Source: Streptomyces lavendofoliae
GTDB lineage: Bacteria; Actinomycetota; Actinomycetes; Streptomycetales; Streptomycetaceae
Direction: 5' to 3'
DNA: 64,000 bases
Assembly (NCBI RefSeq): GCF_014649735.1
Contig: NZ_BMTP01000007.1
Span: forward strand, 336,469-400,468
Part shown: in pieces, positions 53,601-60,446 of the stretch
Numbering within the stretch: the stretch's first letter is position 1
Layout: every line of letters begins with the position of its first letter
The notes under the pieces: model-generated
Databases searched by the model: none
Told to the model about the DNA's origin: nothing
What the model saw: the letters and a program-made list of their open reading frames with translations, nothing else
Translations under genes and position numbers: made by a program

Positions 53601-54141
53601 GTGCTGGTTCGGCGCGGACTGCGGCGTCCAGGAGACCTACCGCGAAAAGGCCAAGGAAAAAGGCGTCGACGTGGGCTCCGAGACCTTCAAGGACACGGAG
53701 AAGGCCCTTGAGGTCGGCTCGTGGCTGACGGGTATCGGGGGCATCCTGAAGAGCATCATCAAGAGGGCCGTCAAGGGCGGTTCGAAAACCGCGGACGCAC
53801 CGGACACACCGGCGGCACCCAAGAAACCCACGCCGCCGACGACGCCCGCCGAAGCCGCCCGCATGCTGAAAGACCTGCCCAGATGGGGATCGGGCCTCAA
53901 GCGTGACGGCGGGCACCGGGCCGCCGACTTCGCGATCGACGATGTCGCCGAACACGGATCGGTGTTCCAGCGCGTGGGCGGGGACAAGCGCCCCTTCACC
54001 ATCGTCCAGGTCCCCGGAGAGATGAACGGCAAGGCGGGCCGATTCGAGTGGATCATTGAGGAGCGCAGCATCGGGCTCCTCGTGAGCCATCAGCGTTTCG
54101 TCAATGGCGGCACGATCAACGGGATCCCGAACAAGCGGTAG
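47626..54141 (+). CDS. Secreted RHS-repeat polymorphic toxin protein
   Basis: A 2171-residue protein. TTG at 47626 has GGAGAA six bases upstream; ATG at 47611 is in frame but lacks a ribosome site. A signal segment (RRRIAAVALPVTTAIVTTLL) is followed by a variable N-terminus, a SpvB-like entry region (SYPMDVVPTPAGPTPSVAIG) and many YD/RHS repeats (YDALGRLTDVW, YDFLGRQTSATDPDAG, YDVLGRPTGR). The RHS core closes with LGAREYDTTTGRFISADPI near residue 1835. The ~300 residues after it are unlike the core: a hydrophobic stretch (IVALIRVIRAIIRYVAAAI), a Cys-containing spacer, and a compact C-terminal ~95-residue domain (LPRWGSGLKRDGGHRAADFA ... SHQRFVNGGTINGIPNKR) that I take to be the toxin. The small gene at 54180 is its likely immunity partner. 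Confidence 0.9.
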   Translation: MTSTKRVLPSWSWNRASRRRIAAVALPVTTAIVTTLLGAAPAQRFERDHSALEKPDFGRAEAFEARHKKIPDPTLQAATRTRQQAARKVVWPAAGAASTTIPAKRNAGARAGGLPVTLGRPLPAKTAGSAKARASTTGNPPQAAPAKAEVRILDRARTARLGIDGVVMTVRRADGGTDPSGLSVALDYSGFAHAYSGNWASRLRLVQLPACALTTPDKPACRTTTPVPSANDTADRTLTAQVTTPKATTDRARSASAFTVLAASAGTSSDQGTYEATPLSPSATWSGGGSNGDFTWSYPMDVVPTPAGPTPSVAIGYSAQGVDGRTSSTSAQPSWVGEGFDLPTSYIERSYGSCDDDGQDGKHDQCWKEDNASIVLNGKSSSLILLDKAKGTWRLQGDDGERVVRTTGAVNGDDDGEQWTVTTTDGTQYVFGRNRLPGWATGKAETNSVWTVPVFGDDSGEPGYDAGTSFSARAKTQAWRWNLDYVVDPHGNVMTYWYDKELNSYAKNGTTGNGTEYVRGGHLKRIDYGQRTDTVFSTTQPAAARVKFTVAERCVPVSGGETCTTLTETNRNAWPDVPYDQICKKDTVCTDQPAPSFFSRKRLTGVTTQVYKGTGTGADTDYRDVNHWALSQSFPDPGDGSNAGLWLKSIQHTGRVGTPIAMPAITFSGVQMHNRVDKTGDDVPPFIKWRVRTVTSETGSVLTVNYSDPECVADTNIPAALDKNTKRCYPVKWIPPSNPTPGENPAPRTDWFHKYVVTQVTESDPTGGAPLKQTDYTYHGGGAWAYDDQSPITPAKYRTWGIWRGFQKVTTNTGEAAGVRSRTTSLFYRGMHGDKQLDGTTRTETVTDSTGTAVNDEEQYAGQVREAITYNGTTGGEVSGTITTPWSQNTATATHSYGTVRAWMTRTGKEVRRTPVTGAAPITSTTSTTYDTQSGQPLTVETEGGGVKDCTRTEYAKNTTDWLLTYVKRAEKVSVGCGVTPNRTGDPATTHVVSDVRTSYDGQAYGVAPTKGDVTTQQRVTGYSGGTAQTQTVATAKYDLLGRLTDQWDTDGNRTNHIDYTPAAGGPLTAKKETNALGHTVTTELAPDWGSNTVSTDPNGKRTESAYDALGRLTDVWLADRDRANGQTPSRTFEYRIQKSAASWVATKSLNNDGTTYQTSYAIYDALLRPRQMQSPAAVGGGRVIAETTYDTRGLEVETSADYIDGTAPSGQLATLLTASPAGSRKIYDGAGRPTVDIVLAQGKEHSRTTTTYEGNATTVEPPAGASAVREEVDSRGRLAEKREYEGSRATGAYTRLAYTYGRADLLTKVQDSDGNAWEYGYDFLGRQTSATDPDAGASRKEYDHFDRINVTEDARGSILSHTYDVLGRPTGRLLGRIPVVNGVPTIDDSKYLARWSYDSIALGQPTSSIRYEGGKSGRVYATTNAAYDPLYRVLKEQYTISTAEGAVAGTGTYTITNAYNLDGTPQKRTIPAMGGLAQEVLTYGYNEQRLPTTLQGLTGLVRGTDYLPAGERIRLTLGVSSTSKWTEINTSYEDGTKRLARQTVVSESNSGTDADTYYRYDPAGNPVEIDDRSTAAGDKQCFTYDGHRRLKSAWTATTDCATAPTTSGVGGIAPYWKSYTYDTAGNRKSVTDHLATGGPATTTYTYDRTAADGRLRPHLLSSTTTSPVDPARPTTNYTYDASGNTLTRTIGGKTQNLDWGPENNLAKVTEADSTETSFLNDATGNRLIRRDAKGTTLYLGETELRHDKATGKVEATRYYSHGGQVVAVRTPQSLTWMCTDHNGTSNVQVDAATQMVTRRQTQPFGETRGAKPANWTGEKGFAGGTQDPTGLTHLGAREYDTTTGRFISADPIADMKDPQQINGYAYGNNNPVTFADPDGKWFFSMIVALIRVIRAIIRYVAAAIHTYYRQSSGYRASRNGSRTGLSASGSASFASSSGDSCPAIQRNYGICNNKEPENPESLGQQAKDAAGAVGDFLAGTADAIEYATEPWCWFGADCGVQETYREKAKEKGVDVGSETFKDTEKALEVGSWLTGIGGILKSIIKRAVKGGSKTADAPDTPAAPKKPTPPTTPAEAARMLKDLPRWGSGLKRDGGHRAADFAIDDVAEHGSVFQRVGGDKRPFTIVQVPGEMNGKAGRFEWIIEERSIGLLVSHQRFVNGGTINGIPNKR

Positions 54142-54179
54142 GCAATCCGAGACGGCACAAGAAGACTGGAAAGAGCCGA

Positions 54180-54470
54180 ATGGAACACACGGACCCCAGC
54201 TGGGAGGAGCGCCTCGCGCGCGCGGTCAAGCAGTACGAGGAGGGCGATCTGCCCTTGAACAGCCTGGCCGAAATCCTGCTCGTCTCTGTATCCGAAGCAA
54301 CGTCGAGCCGAGGCGACACCTACCGCCTCGCCTGCGACCTGGCTTCCGAGTTGGAGAGGCATCACGACCTCCGCACCTCTCCGTGGAACACACCGGATGA
54401 TGTGGGACCGGAAGACGAAAGGGACCTGCAGAACACCCTGGCCGAGGTGCGAAAGCTGATCTCGCACTGA
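54180..54470 (+). CDS. Candidate immunity protein for the RHS toxin
   Basis: A 96-residue, strongly acidic, all-helical soluble protein (SWEERLARAVKQYEEGDLPL; DVGPEDERDLQNTLAEVRKL). It starts 38 bases after the RHS stop with GGAAAGAG before the ATG. It lacks a signal peptide, as expected for an immunity protein neutralising a toxin in the cytoplasm. GC is slightly below that of its neighbours (for example ATCCTGCTCGTCTCTGTATC), hinting at recent acquisition together with the toxin tip. No sequence family recognised; the role is inferred from position, size and charge. A terminator follows at once. Confidence 0.75.
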   Translation: MEHTDPSWEERLARAVKQYEEGDLPLNSLAEILLVSVSEATSSRGDTYRLACDLASELERHHDLRTSPWNTPDDVGPEDERDLQNTLAEVRKLISH

Positions 54471-54476
54471 GCCTCG

Positions 54477-54513
54477 AACGGGCCTCCTCCCGACTCACGG
54501 GAGGAGGCCCGTT
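54477..54513. terminator. 16-bp hairpin terminator after the immunity gene
   Basis: A perfect 16-bp stem (54477-54492 with 54498-54513), 5-base loop, between convergent genes. Confidence 0.8.
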
Positions 54514-54580
54514 CCCGTTGGGGGCCACCCGGCCTCCGGAGCCCGCGGCACGCAGCACCGGGTGGGGACGCACCTGCGGC

Positions 54581-55177
54581 TCAGCCCTCCAGGTGGCCCG
54601 TGTCGTTCCAGCGCTCCAGCGCGGGGGCGCCGTAGGCCCAGCCCAGGGCGGAGAGGCTCGTCGGGTCGAGGCGGACGCGGGCCGCGAACGACACGGGCTC
54701 GCCCAGCCAGCGGGCGGCGATCGAGCGCAGGACGTGGCCGTGCGCGAAGACCAGCACGTCACGGTCGGCCGAGCGGGCCCAGGCGACGACCTCGTCCGCG
54801 CGGTCGGACAGCTGCGCCAGGGTCTCCCCGTCCGGCACGCCGTCCCGCCAGATGAACCAGTCCGGCTCGATGGCCTTGATCTCGGGCGACGTCATGCCCT
54901 CGTACGCGCCGTAGTCCCACTCCATCAGCGTGTCCCACGGCTCGGCGCGGTCGCCGAACCCGGCCAGCTCGCAGGTCTCCCGCGCGCGTGCCAGCGGACT
55001 GGTGCGGACCTCGACACCGTCCAGGCCGTTCCAGGGGCTCCGGTGGAGTCGCTCGCCGAGCAGCTTGGCGCCCCGGCGGCCCTCCTCGAGCAGCGGTATG
55101 TCCGTCCTGCCGGTGTGCTTGCCCAGCAGTGACCATTCGGTCTGACCGTGCCGGGCGAGCAGGATCCGCGGTGCCAT
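54581..55177 (-). CDS. Histidine phosphatase family protein (phosphoglycerate mutase-like)
   Basis: A 198-residue protein. ATG at 55177 with AGGAGA upstream gives MAPRILLARHGQTEW, placing the RHG catalytic histidine at residue 10. Further active-site elements are TSPLARARETCEL, Glu in MEWDYGAYEGM and the second histidine in VLVFAHGHVLRSIAARW. These belong to a phosphomonoesterase of broad or unknown specificity; sequence does not separate mutase from phosphatase, but the short length favours phosphatase. Confidence 0.92.
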   Translation of the reverse strand: MAPRILLARHGQTEWSLLGKHTGRTDIPLLEEGRRGAKLLGERLHRSPWNGLDGVEVRTSPLARARETCELAGFGDRAEPWDTLMEWDYGAYEGMTSPEIKAIEPDWFIWRDGVPDGETLAQLSDRADEVVAWARSADRDVLVFAHGHVLRSIAARWLGEPVSFAARVRLDPTSLSALGWAYGAPALERWNDTGHLEG

Positions 55178-55360
55178 GGGGGCTCTCCTGAAGTTCTCGC
55201 GTGGGTGTCCGTCCATCATCGCGCACCTGGACGCGGCGCCACGAAGCGGGCGACCCGCACGGCGCCCGGCCGGTCGGCGCTCCGGCTGTCGCCGAGGGGA
55301 TGACGGGGATGACGGGGATCCGAACCCCGATTGTCAGTGGCGGATGCGAGACTTCCGCGG

Positions 55361-56494
55361 GTGAGCGAATCCCTGGGCAGCGGACCGGTTCCACGTCCGC
55401 AGACGACACTCCGGCACCGGCTCGCCGAGCTGCGCGGCCCGGCGTCCGCGCCGCATCCGCTGGACGCCCGGGCGCTGGCGGCGCTGGCCGCCAACCCCGG
55501 CTGCCGGCGGCGCGCGCTGCTGGACGGCGCCGGGGTGGACAAGGCCGCGCTGGCCTCCGCGCTCGGGGCGCCGTCCGGCTTCGGGCAGTCGCAGTTCGCG
55601 TTCATGCGGGGCCACGCCTTCGAGGCGAAGGTCAAGGCCGACGGCGGCGCGGAGCTGCTGCGGCTGCTGGGCGTGGACGACCGGGAGGACGTCCGCGTAC
55701 CGGACCTGACGGCGGCCGGCCCCCAGGGCCGTGCGGCGCGCACGGCGCTGGCGCTGCGCGAGGCGACCGAGGCGGGGGCCGAGGGGGCCTGGACGCTGCT
55801 CGACCACCCGATGCTGGCCCTGGAGGTGGCCGGTTCGCCCGCGTACCTGGAGCCGGACGCGGTGGTGGTCGGGCCCGGCGGGCGGTGGACGGTCGTGGAG
55901 ATCAAGTCGTTCCCGATGATCGACGGCTCGGCGGACGCGGCGAAGGTCGGCGCGGCGGCCCGGCAGGCCGCGGTGTACGTGCTGGCGCTGGAGCGGACCG
56001 CGCGGGTGACCGAGGGGGCGTCGGTGGCGCACTCGGTGCTGCTGGTGTGTCCCAAGGACTTCACCAACCAGCCGACCGGCTCGGTCGTCGACGTGCGCAA
56101 GCAGCTGTCGGTGACCCGGCGGCAGCTGGCCCGGCTGACCCGGGTCGAGGACATCGCGGCGGCCCTGCCCGAGGGGGTGTCCTTCGACGTGGCGGCGTGC
56201 TCGGCGGAAGAGCTGACCGCCGCGGTGGAGGCGGTCCCGCACGCGTACGCGCCGGAGTGCCTGGCCGCCTGCGAGCTGGCGTTCCACTGCCGGGACCGGG
56301 CGCGGGCGGCGGGCGCGGTGGAGGCGCTGGGCCGCTCGGTGCGCGGCGAGCTGGGCGGGCTGACGACGGTCGGCGCGGTGCTGGCGGCGGCGCGTGGGGA
56401 GGCGGGCGACCCGGACGACCCCGCGGTCGCCGCGTTGCGGCGGGCGGCCGCCCTCCGGGCGGAGTCCCTGGAGGAGGCGGCCGCATGTCGCTGA
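55361..56494 (+). CDS. RecB/Cas4-like nuclease with a probable Fe-S cluster
   Basis: A 377-residue PD-(D/E)XK nuclease. Active-site signatures in order (numbered from GTG 55361): GHAFE with His85 and Glu88, Pro165-Asp166, EIK with Glu180 and Lys182, and Q-xxx-Y with Gln202 and Tyr206. Cys48 near the N-terminus and a C-terminal trio Cys300, Cys304 and Cys310 (ECLAACELAFHC) follow the spacing of the 4Fe-4S nucleases Cas4, AddB and Dna2. Start is uncertain (TTG at 55331 would add 10 residues). It overlaps the next gene by 10 bases and is the first of three coupled genes ending in a helicase. It probably processes DNA ends; repair versus defence is open. Confidence 0.88.
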   Translation: MSESLGSGPVPRPQTTLRHRLAELRGPASAPHPLDARALAALAANPGCRRRALLDGAGVDKAALASALGAPSGFGQSQFAFMRGHAFEAKVKADGGAELLRLLGVDDREDVRVPDLTAAGPQGRAARTALALREATEAGAEGAWTLLDHPMLALEVAGSPAYLEPDAVVVGPGGRWTVVEIKSFPMIDGSADAAKVGAAARQAAVYVLALERTARVTEGASVAHSVLLVCPKDFTNQPTGSVVDVRKQLSVTRRQLARLTRVEDIAAALPEGVSFDVAACSAEELTAAVEAVPHAYAPECLAACELAFHCRDRARAAGAVEALGRSVRGELGGLTTVGAVLAAARGEAGDPDDPAVAALRRAAALRAESLEEAAACR

Positions 56495-58074
56495 TCTCCA
56501 CGCTGGCGCGGCTGGAGGCCGTCGAGTCGGGGCGCGCCCGGCCGCTGGCCACGGTGCGGCACCGGCACGTGGCCGAGCGGCCGCTCGTGCTCGTACCGCT
56601 GACGACCGCCGGCGAGGCGGGCGCCCCGCTGGGGGCGCTGGTCGGGACGGACCCCGAGGAGCCGACGCTGCTGGTCGTGCCGCAGCCGCGCGACCGGGAC
56701 CTGCGGTTCGCGTTCCTCGCCGACCTCGCCGAGGCGGTCCTGCCGTACGTGGACGGGTTCGCGGACGACGTCGAGGCCGCCGAGCGCGGCGAGACCGACC
56801 CGGAGACCGGGAAGAAGGTCAAGGTCGAGGTGGAGTTGTGCGCGGACGCGCCGCAGCTGATCGTGCCGAGCCGCGCGGGCGTGGAGTACGTCCGGCTGCT
56901 GGGCCGCTCGACGCGGTTCCGCCGCACGGCCGAGCAGGACCCCGAGACGCCGTTCCCGGCGCCGCCGCGCGTCCCGCTGCTCGGGCGGTGGCTGACGCAC
57001 TACGGGGAGCGGGCGCGGGTGCCCGGTTCGTCGCTGCTGCTGGCGGCGACCGACCTGCTGAACCGGCACTGGGCCACCGGCCAGTCGTCGCTGGAGGACC
57101 AGCACCTGGGGGCGCTGCTCGCCTGGATCGACGCGCCGGAGGGGAGCTCGGGCGCGGAGGCGGCCCTGAGGGCCGAGCTGGCGCGCGACCGGGACGGGCA
57201 GCTGCTGTGCCCCCCGGCCGGTCCGGCGACCGACCCGGCGTTCGACAACCGGCTGCTGGCCCCCGCGGTCGAGCGGTACGACCGGGCCCGGCAGGCCCTC
57301 GCGGCGGCCGAGGACGGGCAGGCCGCCGACGAGCGGCTGGGCGACCTGCACCGGGCGGAGCGGGAGATCCGGCGGCTGATCCTCGCCCAGCTGCGGCCCA
57401 CGTGGCACGCGGTGTGGCGGGCGATCGAGCTGGTGCGCGAGCTGCCGCCGGGCGCCCGGGTGGCGGACCGGTGGACGCGCGACCGCTGGTCGTTCACCGG
57501 CCACCGGGACCGGGTGCGGGCGGGCGAGCCGCCGCAGCCGCGCCGGGACGACGCCGTGACGGCGGCGAACAAGCTGGCCGCGCGGGAGAGCGCGCAGACG
57601 CAGCTGGAGGCGCAGGAGGCGCTGGACGACCCGCTGGTGATGGCCGGGCGGCGGCTGACGGGCGAGGCGTTCGTGGCCGAGGTGGTGGAGGTGACGATGG
57701 CGTGGTCGGAGTCGAAGCGGCCCGCGCCGCGCCCGCTGCTGACCGTCCGCACGGACGACCGGCCGCATCTGGGGGAGGGCGTGAAGGCGTACCGCTCGCT
57801 GGAGGGCAAGCCGCAGACCGCCCGGTTCGTGCGGTACGAGGAGGACGGGTCGCTGGTGCTGCGGGTGCTGGACCGGATGGGTCGTGGCAAGGAGCCGGCG
57901 GAGGGTTCGGTGCCGGAGAAGGGCGACCGCCTGGTGTGGACGCTGTTCGAGCACGACCAGCGGGTGGGCCCGAAGCTGCCCGACCCCGAGGAGACGCCCT
58001 GGACACACGGCGGTCCGCCCCGGGTGGACGCGGTGGAGGCCCCTGATGCCGTGACGCCGGAGGACTTGCTGTGA
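56485..58074 (+). CDS. Unknown middle subunit of a nuclease-helicase operon
   Basis: A 529-residue soluble protein with no family I can name. It begins inside the nuclease stop (10-base overlap; GGAGGAGG before the ATG) and overlaps the helicase by GTGA, so stoichiometric synthesis is likely. The central part is charged and helical (YDRARQALAAAEDGQAADER; AEREIRRLILAQLRPTWHAV). The C-terminal ~130 residues are beta-rich (LLTVRTDDRPHLGEGVKAYR; FVRYEEDGSLVLRVLDRMGR), reminiscent of an OB/SH3-like fold such as the DNA-binding barrel of UPF1/Dna2 helicases. That would make it a structural bridge between nuclease and motor. This last point is inference. Confidence 0.85.
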   Translation: MSLISTLARLEAVESGRARPLATVRHRHVAERPLVLVPLTTAGEAGAPLGALVGTDPEEPTLLVVPQPRDRDLRFAFLADLAEAVLPYVDGFADDVEAAERGETDPETGKKVKVEVELCADAPQLIVPSRAGVEYVRLLGRSTRFRRTAEQDPETPFPAPPRVPLLGRWLTHYGERARVPGSSLLLAATDLLNRHWATGQSSLEDQHLGALLAWIDAPEGSSGAEAALRAELARDRDGQLLCPPAGPATDPAFDNRLLAPAVERYDRARQALAAAEDGQAADERLGDLHRAEREIRRLILAQLRPTWHAVWRAIELVRELPPGARVADRWTRDRWSFTGHRDRVRAGEPPQPRRDDAVTAANKLAARESAQTQLEAQEALDDPLVMAGRRLTGEAFVAEVVEVTMAWSESKRPAPRPLLTVRTDDRPHLGEGVKAYRSLEGKPQTARFVRYEEDGSLVLRVLDRMGRGKEPAEGSVPEKGDRLVWTLFEHDQRVGPKLPDPEETPWTHGGPPRVDAVEAPDAVTPEDLL

Positions 58075-59420
58075 CGTCCGTTCCCTTCGACCCGTCCGCC
58101 GAGGCGGCCGGGGCCACCCGCCGCATCCTGGACGACACGCTGCACGGGGACGCGCGGGGCGTCGTCGTGGACTCGCCGCCCGGCGCGGGGAAGTCCACGC
58201 TCGTGGTCCGGGCGGCGCTGGAGCTCGCGGCGGCCGGCCGGCCCCTGATGGTGGTCGCCCAGACCAACGCGCAGGTCGACGACCTGGTGCTGCGCCTGGC
58301 CGAGAAGGAGCCGGAGCTGCCGGTGGGCCGGCTGCACAGCAACGACCCGGACCCCTACGACAAGGCGCTCGACGACCTCGGCAACGTACGGAAGTCGGCC
58401 AGGGCGGCGGACCTCGCCGGGCTGGACGTGGTGATCTCGACGGCGGCGAAGTGGGCCCATGTGAAGGGCGTCGAGCCGTGGGGGCACGCCATCGTCGACG
58501 AGGCGTACCAGATGCGGTCGGACGCGCTGCTGGCGGTGGCCGGGCTGTTCGAGCGGGCGCTGTTCGTGGGCGACCCGGGGCAGCTGGACCCGTTCAGCGT
58601 GGTCGGCGCCGACCAGTGGGCGGGTTTGTCGTACGACCCGTCCGCGAGCGCGGTGACGACCCTGCTGGCCCACAACCCGGAGCTGCCGCAGCACCGGCTG
58701 CCGGTGTCCTGGCGGCTTCCGGCGTCCGCCGCGCCGCTCGTCTCCGGCGCGTTCTACCCGTACACGCCGTTCCGCAGCGGGACGGGACCGGGGGACCGGC
58801 GGCTGTCGTTCGGGGTGCCGTCGGACGGTTCGGGGCCGGACCGGGTGCTGGACGAGGCGGCCGAGTCGGGCTGGGGCCTGCTGGAGCTGCCCGCCCGGCA
58901 CACCCCGCGCACGGACCCGGAGGCGGTACGGGCGGTCGCGCTGGTGGTACGGCGGCTGCTGGACCGGGGCGGGGCGGCGGTGTCGGAGCGGTCGGAGGAC
59001 CCCGTGCCCCTGACGCCGGACCGGATCGCCGTCGGCACGGCCCACCGCGACCAGGCGGCGGCGGTCCGGGCGGCCCTGGCCGGGCTCGGTGTCGCGGGGG
59101 TCACCGTCGACACGGCGAACCGTCTCCAGGGACGGGAGTACGACGTGACGGTCGTCCTCCACCCGCTGTCGGGCCGCCCCGACGCGACGGCGTTCCACCT
59201 GGAGACCGGGCGCCTGTGCGTGCTGGCCTCCCGCCACCGCCACGCCTGCGTGGTGGTGTGCCGGGCGGGCGTGGCGGACCTGCTGGACGAGCACCCCTCG
59301 ACGGAGCCGGTGCAGTTGGGCGTCACGGTGAAGTTCCCGGACGGCTGGGAGGCCAACCACGCGGTGCTCTCCCACCTCTCGGAGCACCGGATCGCGTGGT
59401 CGCCCCGGGTGTCGCCCTAG
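58071..59420 (+). CDS. Superfamily 1 (UPF1/Dna2-like) DNA helicase
   Basis: A 449-residue helicase motor. Motif I is PPGAGKST at residues 36-43, Ia VAQTNAQVDDL, II is DEAY (Asp143-Glu144), III is GDPGQLDPF (167-175), the arginine-bearing HRLPVSWRLP is motif IV, V is VDTANRLQGREYDV, and VI is LCVLASRHRHACVVV. It is shorter than Dna2 or Pif1 motors and lacks their accessory insertions, consistent with domains supplied by the two upstream partners. Start GTG overlaps the preceding stop. Confidence 0.92.
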   Translation: MTSVPFDPSAEAAGATRRILDDTLHGDARGVVVDSPPGAGKSTLVVRAALELAAAGRPLMVVAQTNAQVDDLVLRLAEKEPELPVGRLHSNDPDPYDKALDDLGNVRKSARAADLAGLDVVISTAAKWAHVKGVEPWGHAIVDEAYQMRSDALLAVAGLFERALFVGDPGQLDPFSVVGADQWAGLSYDPSASAVTTLLAHNPELPQHRLPVSWRLPASAAPLVSGAFYPYTPFRSGTGPGDRRLSFGVPSDGSGPDRVLDEAAESGWGLLELPARHTPRTDPEAVRAVALVVRRLLDRGGAAVSERSEDPVPLTPDRIAVGTAHRDQAAAVRAALAGLGVAGVTVDTANRLQGREYDVTVVLHPLSGRPDATAFHLETGRLCVLASRHRHACVVVCRAGVADLLDEHPSTEPVQLGVTVKFPDGWEANHAVLSHLSEHRIAWSPRVSP

Positions 59421-59535
59421 GTACGGCGCGGGGCGGGGGCGTACTTGCGCCGGGCGGGAGAATGGAAGGTGGTCCATCACGACGGGGGCGTCCCCGCGGG
59501 TGGGGGAAGACTCGTCGTGCGAAGAGGAGACGTTC

Positions 59536-59886
59536 ATGGCGGAGACCGAGCGGAGCGAGCGGCGGCTGCGACCCGCGCCCCTGCTCTTCGAGCCGGCGGA
59601 GGCCGCCTCCGACCCGGAGCACTTCTTCGACCTGGAGTCGATGGAGGACCCCCGGGAGCTGCTCGCGCGCTCCACGGAGCTGGCGCTCGCGTTCCGGGCG
59701 GCGACCGACCGGGCGGTGGAGTTCCAGGCGGTCGCCGCCGCCCAGCTCGCCGATCCCAAACGGTTCGACCGGCTGACGGCGGAGGACATCGCCGAACGCG
59801 CCGCCTGGACCGAGGACTACGCCAAGAAGATGATCGAGTTCGGCCGGGACCTGCTGCGCACCGGCGGCCGGGCGGACGAGCGGTAG
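59536..59886 (+). CDS. Conserved hypothetical protein, 116 residues
   Basis: ATG at 59536 with GAGGAGA upstream; the open frame begins earlier at 59500. An acidic, helical protein (LESMEDPRELLARSTELALA, FRAATDRAVEFQAVAAAQLA) ending in a basic tail. No domain recognised. It lies 115 bases after the helicase with its own ribosome site, so it may be separately expressed. Confidence 0.75.
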   Translation: MAETERSERRLRPAPLLFEPAEAASDPEHFFDLESMEDPRELLARSTELALAFRAATDRAVEFQAVAAAQLADPKRFDRLTAEDIAERAAWTEDYAKKMIEFGRDLLRTGGRADER

Positions 59887-60098
59887 CCTCCCGCGGCCCC
59901 GGAGCCCGCCGCGCCCGGAGCCGTCGTCGTCCCTGGCTCCCCGGGGCCGCTCCCCGGCGTCCCCGGGCCGCCGCGCCGCCCGGCACGGGTCGCTTCGCCA
60001 CCCTGGACCACCGGTCCCCGCGCCGGCTGCCGGACCGGCCCCGGGTCGGTCCCGCACCCTGCCGGCCGGTCCCGGCACCGGCCGGCACACCCGGTCCT

Positions 60099-60134
60099 CG
60101 TACCGGTCTCCGGACCGGTCCGGAGACCGGTACG
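60099..60134. repeat. Perfect 36-bp palindrome
   Basis: The sequence reads identically on both strands over all 36 positions with no loop (half-site CGTACCGGTCTCCGGACC). Four bases later a separate 11-bp hairpin (60139-60149 with 60161-60171) follows. Either a terminator pair or a dimer-binding operator. Confidence 0.85.
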
Positions 60135-60138
60135 TTCG

Positions 60139-60171
60139 CCGGTTCCCGCAGGGGTCCGGGGCGGGAACCGG
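60139..60171 (+). terminator. Hairpin adjacent to the 36-bp palindrome
   Basis: A perfect 11-bp stem (CCGGTTCCCGC with its complement) and an 11-base loop. Together with the preceding palindrome it could terminate the upstream operon. Confidence 0.5.
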
Positions 60172-60446
60172 ACGACTATTTCCGGCCAGATTTTCGCGTT
60201 CCGGTGTCGGCCATCCGGCTCGCGGCGCAGCCGTCGCCGGGTTGCCGCGCAGGTGGTGACCGCACGCCGTGGCCGCGGCCGGACGGCTTTCTGCCAGCGG
60301 CCGAAAGGGCGCGACAGGGCCGAAGGTTGAACGTCGGAGTACCGCCTCGCGGCCGGGTCATACTTGCGCCTGCGGGCGGGGGCCAGGGGGAGACCGGGTG
60401 CCGCGCCCGTGCTGGGCGACGACCGTGTGCTTTCCAAGGGGGAACG

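Larger units (their letters stand above)
59887..60446. other. Non-coding region with strong palindromes upstream of the FHA-kinase pair
   Basis: 560 bases with no credible gene. The left part is CCGG-rich; two strong inverted repeats lie at 60099-60134 and 60139-60171. The right part (60172-60446) is less GC-rich and probably holds the promoter of the FHA gene. Confidence 0.5.

Noticed and set aside
48028..54090. A 2020-codon open frame antisense to the RHS gene
   Set aside because: High GC at third positions removes stop codons on the opposite strand. The translation is Arg/Gly/Val-rich with no domain, whereas the plus strand shows clear YD/RHS repeats.
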